A stretch of 64,000 nt of DNA from Coccinella septempunctata (GCF_907165205.1 NC_058190.1:40412116-40476115), one strand, 5' to 3'; numbered from the stretch's first letter, positions 49,001 to 59,329 are shown. A program made the numbers and translations. Notes: generated from the letters alone by a model not told the origin.

Positions 49001-50599
49001 GCTTCTATCAATGCGAAAAGAATTGCTGGAAAATACAAATGTTGTCCAAACAGCACTTTTCCCTCGCTGGAATACACACTCGTTATAAATCGGATATCTC
49101 CAAATCACGCATCTACCATCGTCATCCCAGCAGTAGGTGAGAATATAGATAAAAGTAGATTTTTATTGAAGTAATCACCATCTACCACTTAGAATGGTTC
49201 TCTAGTTCTTGAAAAGGCTGCTGCAAAAACCCACCATTAAAAAGTAGCTACACCAAGTATCACCAACTATAAATTCGTAAAATTAGCCTCGAATTTGACA
49301 TTCTGTTATTGTTATTTTTTGGTATAATGGTAGTTTAGCCATGCGTTATTTTTTAACTTTGGTCTCCAGTTAAGCGTTCTGTCCCATCCTTTATAATCTT
49401 GTCATGTATAAGTGATGGAAGTTTATTTTCAGTTTTACTGTTGATGACGCTAACGTCTCTTTGGATTCCGCCAGTTAAACAAGAGAGGATGAGTTTGTGC
49501 TTCGTCAATTTAGTTTCTCATTTCCTGCATCTTCAGTACGTTTCCTGGATGGTACCAACTCATGGAAGGAATGTTCCATATTTGGGTATGTTGAATTTGC
49601 AATGAATGCTGAAAATTTCTAACTAAGGTTTATTATTCTCACTCCTTTGAGTCATCCAAATAAATATTCAATTCCTTCAATTAAAAAAATAATTAGCTGA
49701 ACTTACAAATCCGAGACTTTCGCAGGTCTGTCACTCCACCACAAACACTTGTAGATTTCAGACCAATAAACTCAATTATACAGTGTTGCATCTAATCTAA
49801 CTCAATCTAATCTTGATATAATATCAAGTTTTATTAACACAGGAGTTCTACGGAGATGAGTCAATCGAAAAATAATTATATGTTAAAAAAGTGCGGTGGT
49901 CAATACGGCAGATAAAAAGTTTTATCAATTCTCCTTTCGAAATCTATACATTTCAAAGCGTCAGATTTCATAGGTTCGAAAGATTATCGAAATAATGAGC
50001 ATTACTCAAAAATTAACAATTAATTTCTTTCATAGTGTCATACGCGAGGGATTCTCTTCTACTGACCTGTTTCACCATAGTACTAACTGTTATCTTGAGG
50101 AATCTTATAGAGGGAAATCCAAAGGCACCAGGATGGGTCTCTTCTACAGTTTCGATTCTTACTGGATGTAAAGCTGGAGAGATTATTCTACTGAATGATT
50201 ATTCAATCAAGGTAAAAGAACATATACTATAGGCATTAATGAGGAGCTGACATATCTCAAGATATATAATAATATTTTTAAGTACTTACTATTAGCAATA
50301 GCCAAAACTCAACAGGTTCATAATTGGTCTTTTGAAGGCAGAAAATGCTTCATTTCTTCGAGTTGATTGTTTCTTACAAAATATGAAAAAATGTTAAAAA
50401 AATCCATTCTGAAACAATTTTATTGCAGGGTATTTCTCCACTGAAGAGTGAAGAAGACGAAGTCAACATTATCAACAACCAGAACAGCAATTCTCCAGAA
50501 AATAAAGATTGGTTGATAATGGCAAAAGTTTTAGATAGAATTTGTTTCTTGGTTTACTTCCTTATTTATTTGATAATGTTTATCTCTTTCTTCCCGTAA
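42980..50599 (+). CDS. Divergent nicotinic acetylcholine receptor-like subunit
   Basis: This is a cys-loop ligand-gated channel subunit of the plasma membrane. Eight exons join with matching phases: 42980-43022, 46978-47150, 47760-47804, 48391-48500, 48745-49136, 49433-49585, 50036-50211 and 50429-50599. The product has a signal peptide (MCLKVFIFCALFAVG, cleaved near AYA|G), binding-loop tryptophans (DSWMALFW), WVPDLSLYN (loop A), a 13-residue cys-loop (CIPDLLKFPYDSQTC), GSWIHTG (loop B) and KYKCCPN, the vicinal-cysteine signature of alpha-type loop C. Four membrane segments follow, M4 ending at the stop. M2 departs strongly from the family and the M3-M4 loop is only about 70 residues. Divergent insect nAChR subunits of this kind are known; the exact orthologue is not claimed. 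The link to the first exon, across a 4 kb intron, is the weakest joint. Confidence 0.85.
43619..44109. mobile_element. Family G element
   Basis: Starts CAGGGTGTTAAAGTTAGAAT and ends CAAACTTTAACACCCTG followed by TA. The inverted terminus is about 16 bp. A second CAGGGTG (about 43760) lies inside. It sits in intron 1 of the nAChR-like gene. Non-coding. Confidence 0.7.
44555..44750 (-). CDS. Putative small secreted protein, first exon (copy Y)
   Basis: A minus-strand ATG at 44750 (context GTTGAAAATG) opens 65 codons and then a good donor (GGA|GTGAGT) in phase 1. The N-terminus KLAFIFFLVQIMSIFYVYG is a signal peptide, probably cleaved before LPV. The mature part is Asn/Ser/Thr-rich with sequons NST and NNT. 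I do not recognise a family. It has the same plan as the exon at 46190-46448. The second exon was not found. It could be a chance frame, but signal peptide, length, donor and phase agree between the two. Confidence 0.4.
44751..46189. other. nAChR-like intron 1 between the two antisense exons
   Basis: This stretch should contain the 3' exon(s) of the upstream antisense gene if it is real. No convincing exon is visible by eye. Confidence 0.4.
46190..46448 (-). CDS. Putative small secreted protein, first exon (copy X)
   Basis: A minus-strand ATG at 46448 opens 86 codons ending at a donor (ATT|GTAAGT) in phase 1. The start MFKQTSIIILIAIGVVLS is a signal peptide. The mature region is rich in Asn, Val and Ser with sequons NVT, NIT and NST, and contains no cysteine. 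Nothing identifies a family. It lies antisense in intron 1 of the receptor gene and resembles the exon at 44555-44750 in layout (signal peptide, N-glycosylation-prone body, phase-1 donor). A related run (NGVDNVGS against NGLNIDGS) hints at common origin. Confidence 0.45.
46978..47150 (+). CDS. nAChR-like exon 2: N-terminal helix region
   Basis: Acceptor TTTTCAATTATAG in phase 1, donor TAT|GTAAGT in phase 0. Encodes AYAGDDDDDC, then QKLRDHLFCDYSGYDLRPV, the family's N-terminal helix and R-P-V turn. Two extra cysteines are present. Confidence 0.8.
47760..47804 (+). CDS. nAChR-like exon 3 (45 bp)
   Basis: A small conserved-size exon, phase 0 on both sides, encoding EETTATLTVDSWMAL. It matches the short exon that carries the loop D tryptophan in nAChR genes. 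Confidence 0.8.
48391..48500 (+). CDS. nAChR-like exon 4 (110 bp)
   Basis: 110 bp, as is usual for this nAChR exon. Encodes FWMDQHLKWDPNEFDGI and WVPDLSLYN, ending AA|GTAAGT (phase 2). Confidence 0.85.
48745..49136 (+). CDS. nAChR-like exon 5: cys-loop, loops B and C, start of M1
   Basis: Encodes the cys-loop CIPDLLKFPYDSQTC, the loop B region GSWIHTG, and GKYKCCPNS with adjacent cysteines, then the start of M1 (STIVIPAVG). Phases 2 in and 1 out. Confidence 0.88.
49433..49585 (+). CDS. nAChR-like exon 6: M1 end and M2
   Basis: Encodes the end of M1 (VLLLMTLTSLWIPP) and the M2 region from QERMSLCFVNLVSHFLHLQ to VPYLG. By position the 9' residue is Val rather than Leu, and a His occurs at about 11'. 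Confidence 0.82.
50036..50211 (+). CDS. nAChR-like exon 7: M3 and start of the cytoplasmic loop
   Basis: Encodes M3 (SLLLTCFTIVLTVILRNL) and the first part of a short cytoplasmic loop ending DYSIK. Phases 1 in, 0 out. Confidence 0.82.
50429..50599 (+). CDS. nAChR-like exon 8: M4 and stop
   Basis: Acceptor TTTTATTGCAG. Encodes the acidic end of the loop and M4 (DRICFLVYFLIYLIMFISFF), then Pro and TAA. Confidence 0.85.
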   Translation, partial: GISPLKSEEDEVNIINNQNSNSPENKDWLIMAKVLDRICFLVYFLIYLIMFISFFP

Positions 50600-50696
50600 A
50601 GTTCCAAGTATCTACATATAAAGCCTGTAAAATCTGCCATTTCCCAAAGTTTGTAATTATTGTAATAATTAGTAATGAATTGTTGTAAATGATGTT

Positions 50697-50702
50697 AATA
50701 AA
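50697..50702 (+). terminator. Poly(A) signal of the nAChR-like gene
   Basis: AATAAA about 100 bp after the stop, in AT-rich DNA; the only such hexamer close to the stop. Confidence 0.5.
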
Positions 50703-52060
50703 AATTAATTTTTAGGCGAATACGTGTTTGAAAAAATCTTAGTAGTTTTGAAAGTTGAAACTTGGGCACCTCTAAAAGCATTAGATAACATAATGCACAG
50801 CATTAGACAACATAAAGCAGTAACAACAATACTGACATAAAATTTTTTTGTCCACGGCCTTAAATAATGATGATTTGTTTTCTTGCGATTTACGAGCCAT
50901 AATTCACTGGTGGTCTATTAAACAAACATTAATTATTGGATTGAATTGAGCTCAAACTTCATGGTCACATGGAGATATCGTTGGATCACAATTACACAAA
51001 ACTCTGTATATTAATTATTGAATAAACATATTTGGTTTTCACTCATTTTCGTCATAATTCCAGTTCCGCCGGTAACTACCTCAAATACAGTTTTTGTTCA
51101 AATTTGTTTATAGCTACTAATGTTGACCGATTACTTGATTGGGGCATGATTTCAAGTAGATCTACGTTAAAAGTGGATCAAAAATTTCAAGATTTCATTC
51201 ACTGGCCCACCCAGAGGATTCACAAGCGCCGGGAGCACTGTTCTTCACGAGTTCATGAAAACTATTTCGTAAACACCTAAAATCTTTTCTGTTTCTCAAA
51301 CAACTTTTTTCTGCAAACAAACAACTATTTATACTAACTTTAGTTAGAAAAATTGACACCAGTCCAGGTGGTATTAAAAGAAATCTACCTATTTGAGAAT
51401 CTATTGAAATGAAAACTACTGAAGAAATGTCGATTTTTCGTCGGGGATGAAATCCCAGATATCTTTATAGAGGATATAGAAGCATTGCAATTTTTTGTCG
51501 AAAGAACATTTTCTCTTTCATAACATGAAATGAAATGAAATTTCTTCATACCTGACGGGCGAAAATTTTCTGAAATGGGACCCAAGTTCCGGTAAATTTG
51601 AATAAACTGTGAAACTGCTGGATCGATTCCGACCTAAAGCTCTAACGTGCAAATTTTCACATCGATAGATTCAATATTACGAACTGTAGAATGCCCACAA
51701 CAATTTTCATGAAAAATTTGGATTTCCCCCATTTTTCAAATTTCCACAAGAACCAATAGGCTTCTTAACACAGTGGCTGCGAATAGTTCTGCCGACATTG
51801 TGCTTGAAAGCTTCAAAAATGCTTCGCGTCTGAAGCTACGTTCTCCGAAATTAATTTCGTTATATTTTTTTAGAAAAAAAAATTTGAAAATATAATGGTA
51901 TGTATAGCAAGCGCCTTTTAGTTTGGTGAATTAATGTAATATAATATGAATATTTTTCTAGATAACCAGCACAAAAAATTCAAAAAATAAATTTTTGGGA
52001 ATAGTCAACAGACGAAAGGTAGAAATGATAACTTGATTTACAGATACAAAGCAAATCAGC
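50703..52060. other. Gap between the converging nAChR-like and sbb genes
   Basis: No gene or element end recognised. A solitary CTCTGTATA end lies near 51003. Confidence 0.5.
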
Positions 52061-52061
52061 T

Positions 52062-52534
52062 TTTATTATTAAGATGATATTTACAGAATATTACAAGCTG
52101 TACAGATGCATTTTCAGTAAAAAAAAACAATGTTTCAATTGTACAAACATCATTCCAATAAAACTGGAACGAAGTTAAAGATAATAGTAAAAATAGAACA
52201 TATATTTAAACTTATAGAAATTCAGTGAAAATAAGACCAAGTACATTAAAAAATACATATACCTCTCTAACAGGTCAGTTAATATTATATCAGTCTACTA
52301 CATATTTTCTATAAATGATGAATTAAGGACCTTTTTGCCTTTACATTATTTACAGAAATGAAATCATTTACAGGAAATAGTTTTGACGCGAAACAGCGCA
52401 ATATTAATAAAAAACAACGCCTTTAAGGATCAACACATTGGAGTTACTGTTGTGTCAGTGCATACTAAAGTTTACCAGTCAGAGCTATGGAATGTTTCTC
52501 GACACTACAAAGGTTTGTTTGATTTTAATTGATT
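52062..52534 (-). other. sbb: sbb 3' UTR with poly(A) signal
   Basis: AT-rich sequence after the sbb stop. AATAAA on the minus strand at 52062-52067 is a likely cleavage signal. Confidence 0.5.
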
Positions 52535-52599
52535 TCACTTTGTCGGATAAGGGTTGATAACTGTAACAGCTGCAGCTTGTTGACTTGCTATCACAGCAG
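52535..52599 (-). CDS. sbb: sbb terminal coding exon
   Basis: The acceptor TATTTTTTCAG joins in phase 1 to the long exon (G|CT gives Ala) and adds AVIASQQAAAVTVINPYPTK before TGA. Without it the long exon would stop right after its donor. Confidence 0.75.
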
Positions 52600-55500
52600 C
52601 TGAAAAAATAATTCAAAATTTAACTTTCTTTATGCAATTTGTGATTCGGAAAGAAAACATTTCATATAATATTCAAGATTTGAATACATACTCCAGTCTG
52701 GCAAGATATTTCAATTGGCGTTTTCTTTACATTATCGAGAAAATAAATTGATAACATGAACAGTAACGCTTCATTCTTTAAAATAACAGCAGTGAAATGA
52801 ATAGTGTATAAGTAAATTACAGATTTGATTGAGCAACCAATATAAGATAATTCTCTTTCCAACAAATTAATCAAACATGAAAAATAATGAATGAATCTCT
52901 ACGCACCTCCATAGGGGGCTGGATACATGGGATAACTAAGGCCTACGTGAGTGTGATGATGGGTATGCACATGTCTCTGTGGAGGTGGAGACCTAGATTC
53001 CTTGTTGGCACCTGGTGTTTGTTTTCCTCCAGTTGGAGGTACATTAGTTGGCTGAGACATTGGAGATGAGGAGCTGATTTGTGAAGAAGGACCGGTGGGT
53101 GGACCTCCACTGTTTGCAGAAGGACTAGAACTGGCTGCTGAAGTTTTGGGAGTGGGGGACTTGATAGCTCTTTCCTGCAGTTCATGTATCTTATGCTGGG
53201 AGTAATATTGCGCATGATGTTCTAACATGTCTAAGGCTTTGGTTGGAGGTTGTGCTCTTGATAAATCTTCTGGAGCATGATATCTAGGTATTTGGGTATT
53301 CAATAGGTAAGGATTAGTACTATACGGCCCTGGAACCATCAGCCCCCTGTACATGGAATGATTAGGGTCAAAATGCAACGCCCCATAATGAGGGGATTGC
53401 ATATAATTATGGTGTATGTAAGCGTATTGTGAAGTTGGAGGTGGAGGAGGGCCCTGAGTTTCCATAGTAGGTTTAACCCCTTCTTGTTTTATGTCTTTTT
53501 TATCTTTATCTTCTAATTTTGCATCTTTATATTGCTTTACGTTGGGACTTGGTGGAGGAGCTCCTTTTCCTGTTGAACCACTCTTATGGGATTCCACATT
53601 TGGTTGACCCTGAGACTGCTGCTGTTGTTGCTGATTTTGCTGTACTTGTTGTTGTTGCTGCTGCTGTTGCTGCGATTCTTTTCGTCTTTGTTCATAGACA
53701 TAAAATCTCCTCACATCCTCCTCTCTCTGGTTATGATGGGATGTCGGAGGCTGTTGTTGTGATGGCCTTGAATACATATAAGGATTCATTTGGTTCTTCA
53801 TCTCAATACTTTCCTTCAATATTTGATGATTATCATTTTGGTGCTTGTCCTTCATGTTCAGATTAGAGTCCTGTTTTGATTTACCGGGATTAGGTACTTG
53901 AATAGGATTTGGAATGGGTTTGTTCACTGTCTGTTGCTCAATTGGACTAGGAGATTCTTTCACCCGTTCCTCTTTCATTTTATCTTCCTGAACGATTCCA
54001 TAATTCGGATCAACTGGATATCCTGGATACCCACTCATGTATCCAAATGGATAATAATGCTGGGTGGGACCTGAAATAGGTTTGGATGGATAATCTCCAC
54101 TTTCTTTCTTAATTTCCTTGTCAGTAGCTGCTTTCTCAGTTTGTTTCTCTGGTTCTTTGGGTTTATTTTGATCCTGGGGCGCTGGTTGTTGCTGGACATT
54201 CGGCACCAAGTATTGTGACTGGCCATAAAAGGGATACATCCCATACTGAGACATGTGTGACAGAGGCTGACCTGGATCAGCTTTTTTATTTGGATTTTTA
54301 TTCTTGTCGCCAACCTCCGATTCTATCACAGGGGCACCATCGTCCGAAATATCGGAATAAGCTGGACTTCGAACTTCATCCCTTCCACTTTGTTCCATTC
54401 CGAACATGGGTTGGTCAGACTGAGGTGGATGGGGACTACCAGCAGGAGACTTTCTGTTTTTCTTCTTGAAGCTTTGAGGTTTGGTTTGGTTTATCTGAGG
54501 AGGGTTTTTCTTCTCATCCGGCATCAGCGCGGCAGTTGGCTTGACCTTGAAATTCGTAATTTTACAAGCCGGGGAGGGAGGCTGATTCGGATGAGGCGAA
54601 AGTTGCGACGTCATCTGTGAGGGATTTGTTTGGGTTGGAATTGCCAATGTTGGAGACTGAACAAACTGCTGAGGGGGCAAACTACAAACTTGGGTTTGTA
54701 ACGGGTTCGTGAATGTTTGGGGCTGTATTGGAGATTCGTTCTGAGGTAAAGGTTGCTCTAGTACTGGCACTGGTGCGTTGCGTCCTGAAGAAACAAGGGT
54801 CGATGTTCCTATAAATAAGAGATACAAATAATATTATGAAAATCATTTGGTAAGTATGAATTGGTTGAAAATGCACCGGCCGATTCACAAGTTGTCATTC
54901 TATCATGCGATGTCACTGAATAGTCAGCTCTTTAGTTTTCTCTAGACTAATCTTTAATATTTTCCAGGCTATAATTTGAAGAATGATGGTTGTAGAGAAA
55001 ATTCGAAGAGAGGAAATTGTAGTTTCAAGTATCTAGTTCATGGATCTAAACTTCAAAACATGGAATGAAAATGGATCATTTAGTCTCTGATTATGGATAT
55101 CTCAGCGAACAATGATCGCACAGTGAATTGAGGATGTCTTTCAGAAACTCGAATTAATTTTGTACAAGATTTAGACATCGTTTTTAAAAGGGTGATTTTT
55201 ATATTCCTCACATCAACTTGAAAAACCATCGGCTGGATGGATCAAATTGAAATTTGGTAGAGTTGTTGGTGTATTGAACTGCAAATGAAAGACCTACATA
55301 AATGGTTTCCTAAAATACATGAAATGATTGCTTTTAAACGATGGCCGAACCTTGTAGAGAGTTAATCCAAGTCTTTGAAATACATCTTCCATTCTCTGTG
55401 TGACCATTGATTGCTGAGATATCGACAATCGAAACTGAAATGAGTTCCATTCGAAGTCCCATAGCTCAGAGATAAATAGACGCATCGAGGTCCTCGAAGA

Positions 55501-58500
55501 AGGAAATTGAAGCTGAATGAACAAGTTATATGGTCCATAAAGAGGTTGAGCCAAAAAAATTCTGAATCCGAAATTTGTTGTGGGTGGTATTTACTGGAAA
55601 CTGATGATGCTGAAGAATGTGAATGTTTAGATCCACTTGGAGCTATAATTTTCTACCCTTAGACTTCTTGCAAAGTAGTTCGATAGTGTCAAATTGAAAT
55701 TAAAGTGCCACTCACCGGAAACCTGAGTTTTATTGGAAGAGAAAACTCCAACAGGGAATTCTTCCGCGTTATTGAAACGAAGAACGCCCGGCTTGACGAT
55801 GTTCTTATTTTCCACAGGCGAACTGACGCTCGTTCCAGAGGCCAGATCGGGCAGTCCCTGTGGGATGGCCGGCGATGGCGGAGTGCTCCTCGGCGTGGTG
55901 GGCTGGCTGGGTACGTCCAGGATGTTTCCCGACTTGAAAATGTACGCGATCTCATCGTCACGTTTCTGCGCCGGCAGGGGACTGTCCTGGCTCTTCTCGG
56001 GGGACTTGACGGGAGTGATGGGACTAGGGGCCTCGATGTTCGACTCGTCATTTTCGGACATCGAGGTAACGTCTTTGGTGTCATCGTCGTCGGCCGAACC
56101 GTGGGCGTGACTCTGATGATATTTCAAGCCGTTGATATGTTTGTATTTTTTCGAACAATTGGGCTCCGGGCATTCTAGGAGCACGGGGGAAGGCGGGGGA
56201 GATGAACAGGTCGTCGTTGTCGTGCTGGTAGGAACTATTACAGGCGGGGGGACCGGTGGAGGAATGATTACTTTGGATTTCTTCGATTCCTTCTGGTTTT
56301 GAGCCTCGTCCTCTGTCCTGCTCTTTCGCTTGTTGCACGGTTCCGCTCTGGGAGACACGAAGGGGGTGGGGGAAGAAGGGGCTGTCGACGGCCCTGAACC
56401 GTTCGCGGCACCTCTGCGTCCTTTGATGCCGCCATTCCGTAATTTGCTATGTACTGAGGATCGGGTTTCTGAAACGGAAAAAATTACTGGTATGAGTTTC
56501 TACATCGATTCGTGCTAAATGGAGGATTTTAATTATTTTAGGTATGGGGAGTCCGGGAGAGTTGAACCCCTTTTCACTCTGAAGCCTACTAAGTTGTATC
56601 TGTAAACGGTAGCAACTCATTTTTTTGCGTGTCGATATCATACCCAAATAGGTAACGATAGTAGATAGTAGGGTGATAGTGAGATGAACATTTTGAGTAC
56701 AGCAATTCTTTTTTTAGGAACCGAAAATTGGCTCATGTCTCCCTAACTCATGGGAGAGTTGAACAGAGGGCGAGAGAGACTTTGACTATAAGTCTGTTCA
56801 TCAAGACAAACATTGAAAGAAAATAATTTTTAATGACCAACGATTGTCTATGCCAAGGTTTTCATCATCAGATGTATCAGCGTATGAAATACATATTTTC
56901 CATTTCATAGTCACTCTCACTTATTTCCGAGATATTTTTTATTTTTTTGAACCTTTGTATATTTTTATAGATATTTCTATCATTCATTTTTTTTTAAAGC
57001 AAACTATTATCTAATCTCAGTGCGGGAAACTTGGACCACTGATTATGTCTCCCGACCATAGCATGGGTCAAGTCTCCCGCACCCCCTTCTAGTCTGTTCA
57101 ACAGGTGTTTTCTTGAAACTTTTACAACTATCATTAAAAAAGCTTATCCTTTGTAAAAAATATTAATCAATGATAGCAATAACACTAAATAACACCACGC
57201 ACCTATTAAACTCTTCAGAGAGTGTAACAAACAAGAATTATTCAATTTCTTACTTCCTAACAACAAAATCTCGTTCAACCCTCTCACTCCAGAACTGTTC
57301 AGATGGCGGCCAAAATTTTTCATAGTTTGTGTTGTCAACACTATGCTACGTTGCCGGTGCTTTATTTCAGTCGTTTCGTTTTGGTCGAAGAAGAGTTAGT
57401 TCAACTTCATAATATTTGTTATTGTTAGATTGATTTTCGTATGTTACTTGTTGTACTCATATTATCATAATCTCTTTTCAGACCAAATTTTCAAATTGAA
57501 AAGTTCCGATTCCTAAGAAAACATGCCGAAATTTTATCAAATCAGGCTCAAAATTTATGATAGCTTCGTTTTTGAATTATTTTCATAATGTCAAGGATAA
57601 ATAATTATTTTTCAACCCACTTGAAGTTTTAAATGTCTACAAACGTTGCAAGTGCTTTGGAATAAGTTAATGGATTGTTCTCAATATTGCTTCCAAGTTA
57701 AAAAATGATGACGAAGATCTCACTCAGACCATGAAGAAAAAAGTACAGAACAGGCTGTTGATATTGATAACTTTAACCAAAATGCTATATGCAATCTGAT
57801 TTAATATGATATGTAGAAATGCAGTAAGTATTTAACTTTTTTTGATGGTTTTTATTTCATAAATATATATTTGTTTCAGAGAACCCATCAATGCGTCGAT
57901 ATTACACATAAAGTTGGTTTTAAATTTTCTGAAGATAATCCAGGTGGGGTTTAGATCGAAATATCCTCAAAAGTTTAAAAAAAATGGCCTTTTACAAAGC
58001 CTGCATTCGGTACCTACAGAAATGAACAAAAAAAAAATTATATTCTTCAACGAAACATGGGTTTTCATGTTCTCTTGGTCGAAACAAGCAAGACTGAAGT
58101 GTGATAGTGATAGTCCAACACTACATGATGATTTTCAACAAAAAAATTAACTATTCTAAAGTAGATAAAGAGAGCCCCTTAGATACTCACCTCTACCCTT
58201 TGGAGTTCGGTTATCTAAATCACTTGTCGGAGAATCACAAAACCTGCAAATAATAATCCATTTAGAAAAATATGTACGTTAACCCACAACAAAATCACTC
58301 GAATGTTGCGTGTATACAATTAAAATTGAAAAAATGTAAAACATAGTATTCGATTATTCAAATGCAACAAACCTTGGAGGAGCCCAATCATGCCTAGTAC
58401 AATCGAGTAAGGTGCCTACGTATGTCTTTCCTCGCCATGTAACATTTACTACCAGTACGCCTGCAAATAATGGAACAATAAAAAATTTGATACGGTATGA

Positions 58501-59329
58501 TTGACTGCAATTATCTTGTTATTTTCATTGAGGTCATATAATAATTGTGTGATGGAGAGAATTGTAATCGAGAGGTTGAACAAGCTATGATTTATAGCCA
58601 CTGGAATTTATTCATACTTGATATTCTTCAGCAATCCCAACAATTCTCAAAAATAACACAAAGATAAATTGTGTAAAGACATAAAGACAAGTACTTATTT
58701 ATTTCGACACAGCCAATCAGCAGATTTAAACGTGATTATATTATCACCTTCAGTGTTAATCAACTAGAATGAGTCATCATAGATCTCCATTCAAGAACGT
58801 TTTATACCTCTGCCCATCATGATAATTTGTTTGTCTAACGTAGATGATTTCTACGGTGCTCTCACAGAGAAAGAACAATATGTAATAGATAATAGATAGA
58901 CAGAGATTTTATCTATATTATGATACAATAATAGTTTACATTCGTCAGTGATTGCATTTTAATCAAAATCCAGTAACCATTTGGTCGTAAAGAATAATAA
59001 GGTGTATCATTTGAGATGTATCTAAAACATCAAGATATTGCTCACTGTCCTTACTAGTTTTCGCGAATCAATTTTTCAATCTGAATGTATTAAACCGTGT
59101 TATTGTAAATTTCAAATTTCAATGGCAATGTTTCCTAACGCCCTCTAGAATGCGAGAGTTGTCTTGTATTGCTGACGGGCTAAATAATATGTTATTCCTC
59201 ACCTGACTCCGTTTCATGCCAGACAATACCCTCTAATGTGACACTAGTACCAGGTTCACATGGGCCAAGGCAGTCTGGTTCTGTTATGGTTCCAATACTT
59301 GTACCGACACAAACGTCCGACGTTTCGAC
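52535..59329 (-). CDS. sbb: Scribbler/brakeless, ZNF608/609-family corepressor (3' part)
   Basis: Six minus-strand exons join in phase: 59203-59329, 58373-58460, 58191-58243, 55716-56468, 52907-54808 and 52535-52599. The first three encode CVGTSIGTITEPDCLGPCEP, EGIVWHETESG, VLVVNVTWRGKTYVGTLLD and RHDWAPPRFCDSPTSDL. These are the conserved block of insect scribbler and vertebrate ZNF608/609. The next exon has the single C2H2 finger (CPEPNC then KHINGLKYHQSHAH). The 634-codon exon is low-complexity, rich in Pro, Gln, Ser and His with a polyglutamine run. In Drosophila this nuclear protein represses transcription in embryonic patterning and photoreceptor axon targeting, partly with Atrophin. 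The 5' exons lie beyond 59329, probably outside the window. Family call very likely; the isoform is unknown. Confidence 0.92.
52907..54808 (-). CDS. sbb: sbb long low-complexity exon
   Basis: 1,902 bp, phase 1 in and out. Pro/Gln/Ser-rich, with KITNFKVKPTAALMPDEKK near the start, DVRRFYVYEQRRKE and nearby Gln runs, EDLSRAQPPTKALDMLEHHA, and a His-rich HVHTHHHTHVG end. The KITNFKVKP and SRAQPPTKALDML strings are the kind of short conserved islands seen in ZNF608/609 proteins (inference). No DNA-binding domain in this exon. Confidence 0.9.
54809..55715 (-). other. sbb intron, nothing else recognised
   Basis: About 900 bp; no element end or exon seen. Confidence 0.55.
55716..56468 (-). CDS. sbb: sbb zinc-finger exon
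   Basis: Acceptor TTTTTTCCGTTTCAG, donor G|GTGAGT, both phase 1, 251 codons. Starts ETRSSVHSKLRNGGIKGRRG, then a basic stretch (CNKRKSRTED), a Pro/Thr run and the C2H2 finger with C-x4-C and H-x4-H spacing. It ends in an acidic Ser/Pro-rich segment and GVLRFNNAEEFPVG. This exon is much more GC-rich than its surroundings. Confidence 0.92.
56552..57312 (-). repeat. Dispersed repeat family H, copy H2
   Basis: Inverted relative to H1 (7537-8260) and similar over almost the whole length; it lies in an sbb intron. Contains the GGGAGAC-TTGA-CC-like motifs. No protein recognised. Confidence 0.65.
57730..58140 (+). pseudogene. Degraded IS630-like DDE transposase remnant
   Basis: Broken frames contain EQAVDIDNFNQNAICNLI, then KVGFKFSEDN and finally KKIIFFNETWVFMFS. 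Their order and spacing recall the linker, the small G-F-K-F motif and the catalytic DETW region of insect IS630/Tc1-like DDE transposases. The catalytic Asp would be Asn here, and several stops and frameshifts interrupt it. It lies in an sbb intron, next to repeat H2. Similarity was judged by eye only. Confidence 0.4.
58191..58243 (-). CDS. sbb: sbb small exon, FCDSPTSDL
   Basis: 53 bp, phase 2 in and 1 out. Encodes FCDSPTSDLDNRTPKGRG, continuing the conserved APPRFC-SPTSDL block. Confidence 0.88.
58373..58460 (-). CDS. sbb: sbb exon, WRGKTYVGTLLD
   Basis: 88 bp. Encodes GVLVVNVTWRGKTYVGTLLD followed by CTRHDWAPPR; the joining codon with the exon upstream restores Gly. Phase 1 in, 2 out. 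Confidence 0.92.
58461..59202 (-). other. sbb intron, nothing else recognised
   Basis: About 740 bp without element ends or other exons. Confidence 0.55.
59203..59329 (-). CDS. sbb: sbb exon, TEPDCLGPCEPGTSV
   Basis: Acceptor TTTTTGTTACAG, donor G|GTGAGG. Encodes VETSDVCVGTSIGTITEPD and CLGPCEPGTSVTLEGIVWH. This is the most 5' sbb exon that I can recognise in the window. Confidence 0.92.

Noticed and set aside
53519..53866. 115-codon plus-strand frame rich in Val/Ala/Leu
   Set aside because: It is antisense to the polyglutamine and repeat region of the long sbb exon.
55705..56178. 157-codon plus-strand frame
   Set aside because: It is the antisense shadow of the GC-rich sbb zinc-finger exon.
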